Origin: CAXXFQ01 sp963674475
Lineage (GTDB): Bacteria; Planctomycetota; Planctomycetia; Pirellulales; Thermoguttaceae
Length of the DNA: 64,000 nucleotides
Direction: 5' to 3'
Assembly: GCA_963674475.2 (NCBI GenBank)
Contig: CAXXFQ010000017.1
Coordinates: 1-64,000, forward strand
Below are positions 43,301-51,706 of the stretch, piece after piece (position 1 is the stretch's first letter; the number at the start of each line of letters is the position of its first letter). The notes under the pieces are model-generated. The model was not told the origin of the DNA, did not search any database, and worked only from the letters and a program-made list of their open reading frames with translations. A program made the translations under genes and the position numbers.

Positions 43301-43520
43301 GATCCCTTTGACTCTGGCGGCCGGCGAACCGGGACGGGAGATTTTGTATCCGATCGCCACGGTTGTGGTCGGCGGGCTGATCAGTTCGACCTTGATGGAG
43401 TTCTTTGTGCGTCCGGCCCTTTTTTGGACCTGCGGCCGGAAAGCGGCTCAGCGGGCCCTGGTGCGTTGGGCCGCTCAGGAGGAAGAACGCCTTGTGCCCC
43501 TGGAGAACGAAAAGGAGTAG
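40311..43520 (+). CDS. Heavy-metal RND efflux pump (CusA/CzcA family)
   Basis: 1069 aa. HME-type RND permease: an opening LLRLPIDVLPDLNRPRVTV (about 25), TM4 with MGELVDDAIVDVENIFRRLR (the seen part at about 407-420) and a C-terminal GIASRNGILLLDHYFHL. The LP-DLN start and the DDAIVDVEN form place it with metal-cation rather than drug pumps. The metal (copper/silver or zinc/cobalt) cannot be fixed because the Met relay of CusA was not aligned. It lies 104 bases after the adaptor gene. It is expected to sit in the inner membrane as a trimer. Confidence 0.9.
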   Translation: MFRSIIRFSLEHRLLVLVAASVLLVLGGYQLLRLPIDVLPDLNRPRVTVMTECPGMAPEEVETLVTTPLESTLAGATGVIAIRSSSTVGLSIVTVEFDWGIDPYRSRQVIAERLASTAERLPEGIVPQMTPISSVMGQILLLGVWSDDPNLSPIRLRTVADWTIRKRLLGVPGVAEVFVMGGGRKQFQVLVDTDDLLKFGVELHEIEIALGESNQNVTGGYLTGRGDDQYLVRSLGRIQTVEDLENLVVKSRPGSPILLKQVARVVEAPAVKVGDSSAYVRGEDGSFSGGPAVVLTIEKQPDVDTRKLTDTILETVESLQASLEKNYPGLRIAPLYRQSQFIDLAIANVIEALWIGAILVMLALVLFLNNLRTTCITLLAMPLSFVVAGLTFAWFGLSINTMTLGGLAVAMGELVDDAIVDVENIFRRLRENRLRANPLSPLRVVFEASSEIRNSIVNGTVIVVLVFLPLFFLSGIEGRLFRPLGIAYVVSILSSLVVSLTVTPVLSYLLLSGRSTETKERQGFLFVFAQKLAGGAIRLSLAMPRTILTLAAVLAIGSGVLFFQLDRNFMPPFNEGSIQLNVDLMPGKSLETSGVLADRLAEAIQQVDGIETIVRKTGRAELDEHAVGVNTSEVICTVDPNTTRSIEEITDELEALVSPENLPGTVAFSDQPLQHLINHLRSGTQARIAVKLRGDDLKKLRRRAETIRSEMQQVDGVGRVRIDPIQVDIPQIRIRLDRAKLAFHGLTPYQVNELVETAMNGRVVTEVIENQAFFEVLLRLNEACREDLEALEQLPIPHPDGGVIPLKAVATIDARARGPHQIDHEDGRRQVLIQSNPKNRGAVDVKEEIQQRLASQWEPLTEGNYSITFAGLFESERQASRVIGWLSLVALAGVFLVLYHMFRSANLALEIMAALPMALIGAVAAMLLTGQDRTVPNLVGMISLCGIASRNGILLLDHYFHLVRYEGHDWSREMILHAGQNRTAPVLMTAITSACGLIPLTLAAGEPGREILYPIATVVVGGLISSTLMEFFVRPALFWTCGRKAAQRALVRWAAQEEERLVPLENEKE

Positions 43521-43593
43521 TGGAGGTCCTGGCCGTTCGTTTTTTTGTTTCAAAAATGATCTTTTACTGCAATCCTGCGGAAGGAAAAATAAG

Positions 43594-44172
43594 ATGAAAC
43601 GCTTTTTAAATCGATTCACGTGGTCGTTGGTTCTGGCCGTTCTGGCGATTGGGTTTTGGGGATGCGCTGAGCAGAAGCCCGAAACGCCGACGGAAGCTGC
43701 CCATGAAGCGGAAGGCCATGCTGAGGAAAAACATGCGGCCGAAGCGGGGACCGAGGAACATGCGGCTCACAGTCACACGGAAGGGCCCCATGGCGGACTT
43801 TTGGCGGTGCTCGGGTCCCACGAGTACCATGCCGAGGTCCTTGCCGATCATGGCACGGGGAAGGTGACCCTCTTTTTGAGTGACGCGAAATTCCAGCCGA
43901 TCACCGTTGCCGTCAAGGAAGTCCGTTTGAATCTGATGGTCGACGGGAAGCCGAAGCAGTATGTATTGAAAGTCGCCGAGACGATCGGGCCGGACCAACC
44001 GATCCCGTTCACGCTGACCGACGTCGAGTTGGCCGAATTGCTCGACGAGGGGTGGGCCGGGGAAGCTCGGGTCGCCGTCGAGCTGGACGGAGCCCCCTAC
44101 ACCGGCGCGTTGGCTCAACCGGAGAAAGATCACGACGATCACGACCATCATGAGGGCGAAGAGGAAAAGTAA
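43594..44172 (+). CDS. His-rich lipoprotein of the metal-efflux operon
   Basis: 192 aa from the ATG at 43594, which has GGAAGG upstream. The lipoprotein signal ends in FWGCAEQ. A His/Glu/Ala-rich stretch (about 35-65, for example EEKHAAEAGTEEHAAHSHTE) and a His/Asp-rich tail (DHDDHDHHEGEEE) flank a compact beta-rich domain (about 70-175). I did not recognise a named family. The position between pump and channel genes suggests a periplasmic metal-binding or metal-delivery role comparable in job, not sequence, to CusF. A strong terminator follows, so the channel gene may be transcribed separately. Confidence 0.8.
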   Translation: MKRFLNRFTWSLVLAVLAIGFWGCAEQKPETPTEAAHEAEGHAEEKHAAEAGTEEHAAHSHTEGPHGGLLAVLGSHEYHAEVLADHGTGKVTLFLSDAKFQPITVAVKEVRLNLMVDGKPKQYVLKVAETIGPDQPIPFTLTDVELAELLDEGWAGEARVAVELDGAPYTGALAQPEKDHDDHDHHEGEEEK

Positions 44173-44202
44173 CGCCTCACTTTTTCCCTCTGTTCCAAAA
44201 TG

Positions 44203-44243
44203 ACCAGGGTCCTTGAACGTGCGACAAGGGCCCTGGTTTTTTT
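44203..44243 (+). terminator. Rho-independent terminator inside the metal-efflux cluster
   Basis: Stem ACCAGGGTCCTT / AAGGGCCCTGGT (one mismatch) followed by seven T. It separates the His-rich lipoprotein from the outer-membrane channel gene. Confidence 0.88.
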
Positions 44244-44447
44244 CTTGGGCGAAGCACCTCATAATGGTCCATGTTCCGTAAAATGTACCAATTATGCCGT
44301 TTGTGACCCCTCGATTTCTCTCCCGCCCCACCGCAAAAGCAGTACGGTTAAGCCTGTTCTGAAGATTATACCGATTGAACTTGAAGGGATGGTTTTATCA
44401 ATTGCGTATCTGTTTTCCCTCATCCGAGGGGGTAGAGGCTAAGCCAG

Positions 44448-46016
44448 GTGAGACGAGTCTTGTGGTTGTCGATCACGCTATTTATGGTTCTTGCCGTAAC
44501 GCCGTGGGCGACGGCAGACGGGCCGCCGACGGTCAATTTCGCTGCGGCGGCTCCCATTTCTCCCGTTTCCGCTCCGCAGGCTCCTTCGAACGTGTTCCCC
44601 GTGGCCTGGGATACCCGCGAGAAAAGGGGGGGGACGTCCCAATCCGCGTCTGATTTTTTTGAGAAAAACGAGCTTCCTCGAATCCCGGCTTCCGACCGGT
44701 TTCCTCTTTTGCCTTTGGCGGTAAAGCAACCAAGCGAGCAGCCGTTCGGCGGTTTTTCGAAGATGGCCCCGTTGCCTCCGACGTTGGCCCGTGGGGACTT
44801 TTTGGTCAATTCTCCCTCCGAGCCAGAAGAGGGCAAGGGAAACCGCGCGAGGTCGTTCGCCGATTTGGAAGCGATCGCGATGGCGAACAATCCGACCTTG
44901 GTCGAGGCGGCTTATCAGGTCCGTGCGCTTCAGGGAAAACGGCTCCAGGTCGGCCTGTACCCGAACCCGGTCATGGCCTACGTCGGCGAAGAGATTGGCG
45001 ACGAGGGGTTAGCCGGTCAGCAAGGGGCCATTTGGGGGCAGGAGATCGTCACGGCCGGGAAACTTCGTTTAAACCGGGCGGTGGTTTCGAAGGAGATTTG
45101 CTCGGCACAAGAGATTTTCCAGGCCCAGCGACTCCGGGTTCGAAACGACGTTCGGGCACGCGTCTACGATGTGTTGGCTGCGCGGAAGGATATCGAGTTG
45201 TACGAAGAGCTAGTTCGAATCGGCGAAGAGGGAACCGACTCGGCTGAAAAACTTTTTCACGCGGCCGAGGTCAGTCGGGTCGACGTCTTGCAAGCGCGGG
45301 TTTTGATGAATCGGGCCAAGTTGGCGCTGCTGAACGCTCGGAACGATCGGAAAGCGGCCTGGCGACGTCTCGTTTTGGTGTTGGGCTGTCCCCAGATGCG
45401 GCCTGTGGCGATCGCCGAAACGCTCGATGCCCCGTTGCCCGCGCTCGATTGGCAGTCGTCTTTGGAAAAACTGCTCTCCGAAAGTCCTGAGATGGCCGAA
45501 GCCCATATCCAAAAACAGCGAGCCCGGTGGGCCCTACGTCGCGCGTGTGCCGAACGGGTCGGCAACGTCGATCTCGAAGGGGGCGCACGCTACAACTACG
45601 CCTCGGAGGAAACGGTCGCCGTGGCGGCCATTGCCGTTCCGGTGAAAATTTTCGACCGAAATCAGGGGGAAATCCGCCAGCGACAGGCCGAGTTGGTCGC
45701 CGCGTGTCGAGAGATCGAGCGAATTGATCTGGTTCTTCAGCAGCGATTGGCCGACGCCTTCGTCGAGTATGCCAACGCTCGCCAACAGGTGATCCACTAT
45801 CGACGCGACATTCTGCCCGACGCGCGAACATCGCTCGACCTGACGCTTCGAGGGTATCGACAAGGGGTTTTTGGCTATCTCGAAGTCCTTACGGCCCAGC
45901 GTACTTTTTTTGAGACGAATATCGCCTACATCGAAGGCCTTCGACAGCTCTGGGTTTCGACAACTTATATCGAAGGCCTCTTGTTGCAGGGCGGCCTCGC
46001 ATTCAAAGCGGAGTAG
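44448..46016 (+). CDS. Outer-membrane efflux channel (TolC/CusC/CzcC-like)
   Basis: 522 aa with a GTG start and AGAGG about 12 bases upstream, then a signal peptide (AVTPWATADG). A proline-rich stretch (about 25-130) precedes the OEP domain: DLEAIAMANNPTLVEAAYQV (about 140-160), GLYPNPVMAY, IVTAGKLRLNRAV and, near the end, LRGYRQGVFGYLEVLTAQRTFFE, shown in part. It forms the exit duct for the metal pump. The long N-terminal extension is not usual for TolC proteins. It follows a terminator, so an internal promoter between 44244 and 44447 is likely. Confidence 0.86.
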   Translation: MRRVLWLSITLFMVLAVTPWATADGPPTVNFAAAAPISPVSAPQAPSNVFPVAWDTREKRGGTSQSASDFFEKNELPRIPASDRFPLLPLAVKQPSEQPFGGFSKMAPLPPTLARGDFLVNSPSEPEEGKGNRARSFADLEAIAMANNPTLVEAAYQVRALQGKRLQVGLYPNPVMAYVGEEIGDEGLAGQQGAIWGQEIVTAGKLRLNRAVVSKEICSAQEIFQAQRLRVRNDVRARVYDVLAARKDIELYEELVRIGEEGTDSAEKLFHAAEVSRVDVLQARVLMNRAKLALLNARNDRKAAWRRLVLVLGCPQMRPVAIAETLDAPLPALDWQSSLEKLLSESPEMAEAHIQKQRARWALRRACAERVGNVDLEGGARYNYASEETVAVAAIAVPVKIFDRNQGEIRQRQAELVAACREIERIDLVLQQRLADAFVEYANARQQVIHYRRDILPDARTSLDLTLRGYRQGVFGYLEVLTAQRTFFETNIAYIEGLRQLWVSTTYIEGLLLQGGLAFKAE

Positions 46017-46053
46017 AAAAACGTTGAGGGCTTGTCGGGAGTACTTTCGTTTT

Positions 46054-47253
46054 TTACTCTTTCTTTTTGATTTCTTTCGGCGATGAGATCAACCGGGCTC
46101 CAAGCCAATCGGCCCGATCCAATTGATCGAGACGGTCGGCCGCTTCGACCATCAGGTCGAGTTGTTTGGCTCCGGTCAGATCGACGGAAATCGACTCGGG
46201 GCGATCGGCTCCACGGATCACGCCGCTTTTGTACTTCAACTGCTCATCGACAAAAACCAAAAAACGAACGCTCCCTTTTTCTCCCGCGGCCCGATCGAGC
46301 GCCGCTTCGGCTTCAAATCGGCCGTAGGGTTGATCGAGCCGATAGGTCAACCGAGAACCAGCGTGGACACCGATCCCTTTTCGATGAATTCGACTTCCCA
46401 CACGAAGCCGTTCGCCTAGCACGTTACGGTCCGCACGTGACGGCCGGTGGACGGAAAGAAACGGGACCTGCTCCTCTTTGATCGGCTTGAGGTCCGAAAG
46501 AAAAACAACGCGGGGGATGCCGGACGATTGAAGCAATCGTAAATCGCCCACGGCAACGTCGGCCTGTTCGCCCCAAGGAAACCGGACACGCAGCCGTGAC
46601 AATACCGATTCAATTCGGTCGACGGCAACCAAGGTTCCGTCCTTCCAGCCGGTCCAGATCGCTGTTCGTTCCGAAGGATCACGTTTGATTCGCAACGTCG
46701 GATCGAGCGACACGGCGACGACCCTTTCTCTGGATAACCGGACGTCGCCCGAGTTGTACTGAAGCACCAGATCATCCCGATCAATTCCAACAAGAATCCC
46801 CTCCAAAACATCCCCATTGGTGAGAAAGACCCGGTCGGTCGGTTTTTGGGTGTCGAGAATTCGGTCTCGTAGGCGATCGCGTCGACTCGGATCGGACGGC
46901 CAATCGAAAATGATCCCCGCCACCGCGTCCGAAGGGAGGTCGAGTTTTCCGAAACAAGCGTTTTCGATCCGGATTCGATCGTCGTTCCACTGGACCGAAC
47001 GGGCAGCGATAAGACCATCGTCCGGCAAAATGACGACCGGCCCTTGGGTCGGCTCCGCAGCCGCTCCCCAGACGGTTAGCCCATTGAGCTTGACCGATTG
47101 GCGAGACCCATCCCGTTCGAAAATCGCCTCTTTCCCGTCGTGGATGGCGACCAGTGCCGCGGTCAGACTGCCCCCCTCGATCAGATGGGCTTTTTCCTTC
47201 GGACCGGGCACGGCGGCCAGACCGATCATCATGACGAGAGGTAAAACCGACAA
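46054..47253 (-). CDS. Secreted protein with C-terminal NPCBM domain
   Basis: 399 aa starting at TTG (47253). This start is chosen because GGGAGA lies 8 bases upstream and a signal peptide (SVLPLVMMIGLAAVPG) follows; the frame is open to a GTG at 47307 without a binding site. The C-terminal domain (about 255-395) has GIGVHAGSRLTYRLDQPYG and the LDLMVEAADRLDQLDRADWL region typical of NPCBM/NEW2 carbohydrate-binding modules. The middle part contains a VFLTNGDVLEGILVG motif repeated in related planctomycete proteins. It is a binding protein of unknown target. It lies 57 bases after the UbiA-like gene. Confidence 0.78.
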   Translation of the reverse strand: MSVLPLVMMIGLAAVPGPKEKAHLIEGGSLTAALVAIHDGKEAIFERDGSRQSVKLNGLTVWGAAAEPTQGPVVILPDDGLIAARSVQWNDDRIRIENACFGKLDLPSDAVAGIIFDWPSDPSRRDRLRDRILDTQKPTDRVFLTNGDVLEGILVGIDRDDLVLQYNSGDVRLSRERVVAVSLDPTLRIKRDPSERTAIWTGWKDGTLVAVDRIESVLSRLRVRFPWGEQADVAVGDLRLLQSSGIPRVVFLSDLKPIKEEQVPFLSVHRPSRADRNVLGERLRVGSRIHRKGIGVHAGSRLTYRLDQPYGRFEAEAALDRAAGEKGSVRFLVFVDEQLKYKSGVIRGADRPESISVDLTGAKQLDLMVEAADRLDQLDRADWLGARLISSPKEIKKKE

Positions 47254-47310
47254 ATCGCTTTCTCCCTTTTCAGGTGCGCCTTCACACGGACGGTCATAGC
47301 CGACCACCGA

Positions 47311-48210
47311 TCAGGTCGAATAGACCCATCTTCCCAACACAAGGGTCGGCAGCAGAAGCCCCAACACCACCAGTGCGCAGATCGGGCCCCGCAACGCCAT
47401 CGTAACCGACGCGTCGATCAAAACCAAGGAGAACAAACAGAGGCGAACCACGGTTTGCATTTGTTCAGGTGTCGGCCGAAGAACGGCCCGCCGACATTGC
47501 AACGCGACCAAAGCCGCGAGGACCGCGACAAAAAGCATCCATTGGTCCGCCGCCAACCGAACCGATTCAAATTGTGGAAGCTGCGTCAAAAGAAGAATCC
47601 CGGCGACCATAACGACCATCGCGCCGATCATCTCCAGCCGACGTCCCCCCTCGGCTTCCCGCCGGGCAAACCAGGTAATCCCGACGATATAGATCCCAAC
47701 GGCCGAGGCGATCAACCAGGCACCTTCTGAAAAGGCCCGATCGGCGACACTCATCCCCAACAGAACATTGAGCATCCGGCAGACGCCCATGTTGAGCGGT
47801 CCGAACCAAGTCGATTTGGTCAGTCCGTTGTAGGAGACAATGGCCGCGGCCAAGGCGGTGGCGATCAATCCGGTACGCCAATGGCCGACCGCCAACGACG
47901 CGCCCCATCCGGCCAAGATCCCCAACCCCCATAAACCCCAACCAAGTCGCGCGGCGGTCGCTTGAGAAATACGTCCCGAAGGCAACGGGCGGTGGGGCCG
48001 TTCGCGCCGATCAATTTCCAAATCGAACCAATCGTTGAGCACCATCCCGGCCAGGTAAAAGAAACTCGACGCACTCAGGACGAGGCACAAAACCACCACC
48101 GTGTCGGTCGACCACGGGAGATGGGCCCAAAAAAAGCCCATCAACAAACCGGCCATGGCGGTAAAAAGATTGGGGAGTCGCAAAAGTTGAAGGTAGGCGA
48201 TCATCGGCAT
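47311..48210 (-). CDS. UbiA-family prenyltransferase (EboC-like)
   Basis: 299 aa from the ATG at 48210; a GTG at 48255 is possible but overlaps a repeat element, and no clear Shine-Dalgarno marks either. Eight or nine TM segments. The first Asp-rich motif NDWFDLEIDRRERPHRPLPSG is seen in part near residue 65 (N-D-x-x-D-x-x-x-D), and the second region around YNGLTKSTWFGPLNMG is present with fewer acidic residues, as in EboC-like members. It should transfer a polyprenyl group to an aromatic or polar acceptor in the membrane. The acceptor is unknown. Confidence 0.82.
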   Translation of the reverse strand: MPMIAYLQLLRLPNLFTAMAGLLMGFFWAHLPWSTDTVVVLCLVLSASSFFYLAGMVLNDWFDLEIDRRERPHRPLPSGRISQATAARLGWGLWGLGILAGWGASLAVGHWRTGLIATALAAAIVSYNGLTKSTWFGPLNMGVCRMLNVLLGMSVADRAFSEGAWLIASAVGIYIVGITWFARREAEGGRRLEMIGAMVVMVAGILLLTQLPQFESVRLAADQWMLFVAVLAALVALQCRRAVLRPTPEQMQTVVRLCLFSLVLIDASVTMALRGPICALVVLGLLLPTLVLGRWVYST

Positions 48211-48255
48211 TTTTTTGCAGAAACGGGGCGGCCGGGGCTTTGTAACGGTTCTCAC

Positions 48256-48285
48256 TTAACAGCCCGTTGAAAAAGAGGCTGCTAA
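48256..48285 (+). repeat. Dispersed GTTGAAAAA palindrome, copy C
   Basis: TTAACAGCC and GGCTGCTAA arms around CGTTGAAAAAGA, just upstream of the UbiA-like gene. It is related to copies A and B. Confidence 0.6.
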
Positions 48286-48689
48286 AACCCACACAACTTA
48301 GAAGAGTCTTCGCTTTTTGGCAACCATTCACGGCGCCACCGGCCTTAAGCAATCTCGAAAATCCGGTTTGCGAGAAACCGATGTCGATCAATCGTTGCCC
48401 TACTTAATGGGGGGGGTGTGATGGGGTCCTTTCGAGCACAAAGCGGAGGCGGGCCACAAAACGAACAATCGGAAAAAACCGGAGCGAAGAAGCCCCTATT
48501 TTTTTTGGTTTTGGTATCCAAATCGGCCTTACGGCAAAGAGAGCGTTCCATCAAAAAGGGTTTTTTTGCCAGGAAACCCCTTCAGTAAGACGTTTTGACG
48601 CTTATTGTCACATGGAAGTGACCGCAAAATGGGTGCCGAAAACGTTTGCAGACGTTCTTTAATCCGCAAAAATAAGGAAAAGCACCGCG

Positions 48690-48850
48690 CAAAAAAAGCG
48701 CCCTTCGCAGGCGGGGCAGAGACCTACGAAGGGCTAATCGCCTGAGGGAAATCCCTCAGACAAGTACCATTATCGTCCTTTACCCTAGGAAGATCCACTC
48801 CCCAGGCAGCAGATTTTAAGGAAAATCTTGTATACAAGATGGCTATACAA
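48690..48850 (-). ncRNA. Candidate small RNA ending in a strong terminator
   Basis: Minus strand. A CTGAGGG/CCCTCAG hairpin (48742-48759) is followed by a 12-bp hairpin GCCCTTCG...CGAAGGGC (48700-48734) and seven T (48691-48697). The next minus-strand gene start upstream is beyond 61 kb, so the terminator needs a local transcript. Its 5' end may lie near the palindrome at 48825-48840. No known family was recognised. Confidence 0.4.
48825..48840. promoter_or_regulatory. Perfect 16-bp palindrome, possible operator
   Basis: ATCTTGTATACAAGAT, a perfect inverted repeat. The TTGTATACAA core resembles sites bound by GntR-family and similar dimeric regulators. It lies about 280 bases before the M20 peptidase gene and close to the possible start of the minus-strand small RNA. 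Confidence 0.45.
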
Positions 48851-49122
48851 CGGACTCATTCCGGTCTTGTGGAAATGAGGCCAAATTGCTTTAATTGTTT
48901 TGTTTCCCGTAGTTACTGAGTTTGACCAGTTGCAGAAAATACCTCTTTTAGAAAGCTTATGCAACCCCCCACTAGACGGATTTAATTTTTCAATATTTTC
49001 TGTAAAAAATCCATAAAAACGGTTTTCGACATTCCTTCGAGTTTGGTAATGCGCAGATTGGGGGTAATGGGTAGGATGTATTTTTACACTAATGTCTATT
49101 TTAATAAGGAGGTCCCGGTCCT

Positions 49123-50385
49123 GTGAAGCCTGCCCTTCCCCTTGATCCGATCGAAATCACGAAACGGCTCGTCTCCATACCCAGCGTCAACCCGATGGGG
49201 CAAGAGGTCTCCGGTCCGGAATTTGGCGAAGGACGACTTACCGAATTTCTGGAAACTTTTTTTCAGTCGCTCGGTTTTACTTGCCTACGGCAAAAGATTG
49301 AGCCCGGACGGGAGAATCTGATCGCGCGACTCGATGGCGAACCGGCGCCGGGAGGTGAACCGTCGCCAGAATCGGGAGGACCGATTGTCCTGTTCGATGG
49401 TCATCAAGACACGGTGCCGGTCGAAGGGATGACGATCGATCCATTCAAACCGGAGATTCGCGACGGCAAACTGTTTGGGCGTGGCGCTTGCGATACGAAA
49501 GGACCGATGGCTGCGATGTTGGCCACCGCGGCCCGCTTGGCGAAAGAGCGACCGGCCGGAATGCCGACGCTCGTCTTTTGCTTTCCCATCAACGAAGAGT
49601 TTGGCTTCACCGGCGTTCGCCAAGTTTCACGGATTTGGGATACGACAGAACCGGAGCGGGCCTTTGCTGAAAAGACCTACCCGTTTCTGCCTCGTCGACC
49701 TGATATGGCGATCATCGGGGAGCCGACCAATTTGGACGTGATGGTCGCACATAAGGGGGCCGTTCGATGGCGATGTCGAACCCGCGGCTCGGCGGCCCAC
49801 AGTTCCAGGCCGGAAACGGGTGTCAATGCGATTTATAAAATGGCGCCGGTTTTGAAGACGCTAGAACGCTACCAGGAAGAGGCCGATACGCTGATCCCGG
49901 GACATCCGCTTTGCGGCTCCGCCACTTTGAGTGTCGGAACGATCCACGGCGGCGTTGGCGTGAATCTGGTTCCCGACGAGTGCGTCATTGAAATCGATCG
50001 ACGCGTTCCGCCCGGCGAAAAGGGGGAAGACGCTTACTCGCACGTCCAAGCCTATTTGAAAAAACATCTCCCGGCCGATATTCAGGTCGAGCACGATCCG
50101 CCGATGAACGTCTTGCCCTCGCTTTCGGACAAACACAACGGTCCGCTGGCCGAGCGACTTTTGAAGACGGTCCGATTGACCACCGGTTGCGGAAAACGGG
50201 TCGGAGCCCAATTCGGAACCCATGCGGCCGTCTATGCCGAGTGGGACATCCCGTCGGTCGTCTGCGGGCCCGGCTCGATCGAACAGGCCCATCAGGCGGT
50301 CGAATGGATTGAAGTCGAATCGCTTTGTCAGGGTGCGGAGGTTTATTACCGGTTCGTCAAGTCGATGTGCCGGGACGATTCGTAA
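49123..50385 (+). CDS. M20-family metallopeptidase/deacylase (ArgE/DapE-like)
   Basis: 420 aa, GTG start with AAGGAGG 11-17 bases upstream. Metal and catalytic residues of the M20 fold are visible: DGHQDTVPVEG (about 88), GRGACDTKGPMAA (about 119), INEEFGF (about 151) and IGEPTNLD (about 201), with the dimerisation-domain His in GSAAHSSRPETG (about 224). It should hydrolyse an N-acyl amino acid or dipeptide using two zinc ions. ArgE, DapE or a carboxypeptidase-like role cannot be separated by eye. The nearest neighbours give no pathway hint. Confidence 0.86.
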   Translation: MKPALPLDPIEITKRLVSIPSVNPMGQEVSGPEFGEGRLTEFLETFFQSLGFTCLRQKIEPGRENLIARLDGEPAPGGEPSPESGGPIVLFDGHQDTVPVEGMTIDPFKPEIRDGKLFGRGACDTKGPMAAMLATAARLAKERPAGMPTLVFCFPINEEFGFTGVRQVSRIWDTTEPERAFAEKTYPFLPRRPDMAIIGEPTNLDVMVAHKGAVRWRCRTRGSAAHSSRPETGVNAIYKMAPVLKTLERYQEEADTLIPGHPLCGSATLSVGTIHGGVGVNLVPDECVIEIDRRVPPGEKGEDAYSHVQAYLKKHLPADIQVEHDPPMNVLPSLSDKHNGPLAERLLKTVRLTTGCGKRVGAQFGTHAAVYAEWDIPSVVCGPGSIEQAHQAVEWIEVESLCQGAEVYYRFVKSMCRDDS

Positions 50386-50481
50386 AAAACTTGCCGGACC
50401 CACCGTGAAACCAGTGGGCGCAAGAGTCTAAAAAGAGAAAATAAGACAGAAAAACGACTTCATTCAAGGAGGAGCGAAGCG

Positions 50482-51576
50482 ATGCTTCACGCGGTCATCA
50501 TGGCGGGCGGATCGGGAACTCGATTCTGGCCGGAAAGCCGAAATTCCCGCCCCAAACAGCTTCTTGCGATTACTGGCGAAAAGACGATGATCCGTGCGAC
50601 GGTCGATCGACTCCATGGTCTCGTTCCGGCCGAGCGGACCTATCTGGCCACCACCGCCGCGCTGGCCCGGGCGATTCATGCCGAGCTTCCCGAATTGCCC
50701 TCGGAAGCGATTCTTGCCGAACCGTGTAAACGGGACACCGCGCCGTGCATCGCTCTGGCGGCGGTCCAAATCGCGCGTCAGGACCCGGAAGCCGTGATGG
50801 CGGTCATGCCGGCCGATCACCGTATCACGCCCGACGAGGCCTTTCAAAACGCCATTTCCTATGCGGCCGACTTGGTCGAGGAAGACTCGGATCGTCTCAT
50901 TACGTTCGGTATCCGACCGACCTATCCGGCCGAATCGTTTGGCTATATCCAACGGGACACGGTGTTGGATTCCGAGGCCACTTCCTCCGAAATCCCCACC
51001 TATTTGGTCAAACAGTTTCGCGAAAAACCCAGCGCCGAACTGGCCGAAACCTACTTGGCCTCGGGCAATTTCTATTGGAACTCGGGGATCTTCGTCTGGA
51101 AAGCGCGGCGAATTCTCGATTGCCTTCGTCAATTCCAACCGAAAATGATCGATCGGCTCGACCGGATCGCCGACGCGGTCGGCCGCCCCGACTACGAAGC
51201 GGTTTTAGAGTCGGAGTTTTCGGCCATCGACCCGATTTCGATCGACTATGGCGTCATGGAAAAGGTTTCCGGTGTCGTGGTGGTCGAGGCCCCGTTCAAC
51301 TGGGACGACGTCGGCAGTTGGCGAGCGCTCGAACGACTTCGCGAGACCGACGACCGGGGCAACCTGATCGACGCGGCCCGTCATCTCGAATTCAATACCT
51401 CCGACTCGATCATCCGCTGCGGCGATCCGAACCACCTGGTCGTCTCGATGGGCGTCGAAGACCTTTTAGTCATTGTCACGCCCGACGCCACGTTTGTGGC
51501 CAATAAAAAGGACGAGGAATCGGTCCGACAGGTGACCGAAGAGCTCAAACGGTGCGGCTGGAACGAGTATCTTTGA
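50482..51576 (+). CDS. manC: Mannose-1-phosphate guanylyltransferase
   Basis: 364 aa with AAGGAGG upstream of the ATG. A nucleotidyltransferase opening MAGGSGTRFWPESRNSRPKQ, in part (residues about 8-25), then EPCKRDTAPCIALAA (about 77), VMPADHRI (about 112), FREKPS (about 180) and NSGIFVWKA (about 205). It makes GDP-mannose from mannose 1-phosphate and GTP, a precursor for surface polysaccharides and GDP-fucose. It is the shorter form, without the C-terminal phosphomannose-isomerase domain of some ManC proteins. The gene before the repeat array (DUF4254) may belong to the same surface-glycan function. Confidence 0.92.
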   Translation: MLHAVIMAGGSGTRFWPESRNSRPKQLLAITGEKTMIRATVDRLHGLVPAERTYLATTAALARAIHAELPELPSEAILAEPCKRDTAPCIALAAVQIARQDPEAVMAVMPADHRITPDEAFQNAISYAADLVEEDSDRLITFGIRPTYPAESFGYIQRDTVLDSEATSSEIPTYLVKQFREKPSAELAETYLASGNFYWNSGIFVWKARRILDCLRQFQPKMIDRLDRIADAVGRPDYEAVLESEFSAIDPISIDYGVMEKVSGVVVVEAPFNWDDVGSWRALERLRETDDRGNLIDAARHLEFNTSDSIIRCGDPNHLVVSMGVEDLLVIVTPDATFVANKKDEESVRQVTEELKRCGWNEYL

Positions 51577-51706
51577 GCGTTTTACCATTGAAAGTTATCG
51601 AAAAGGGGAATTCCTCTTGCATTAAAAACGGGAAGCGACTATTTTTTTGACACGTCGTTTTGCGCCCGACACCAGTCCTCTCATCCTAGAAAAAAAGGTG
51701 ATTTTC

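Larger units (their letters stand above)
48286..49122. other. Large intergenic region (about 840 bases)
   Basis: The longest gene-free stretch in the window. It contains two hairpins and a minus-strand terminator (48690-48760), a 16-bp perfect palindrome (48825-48840) and an AT-rich leader (48985-49110) ahead of the M20 peptidase gene. No open frame with a credible start and codon use was seen. Confidence 0.5.
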
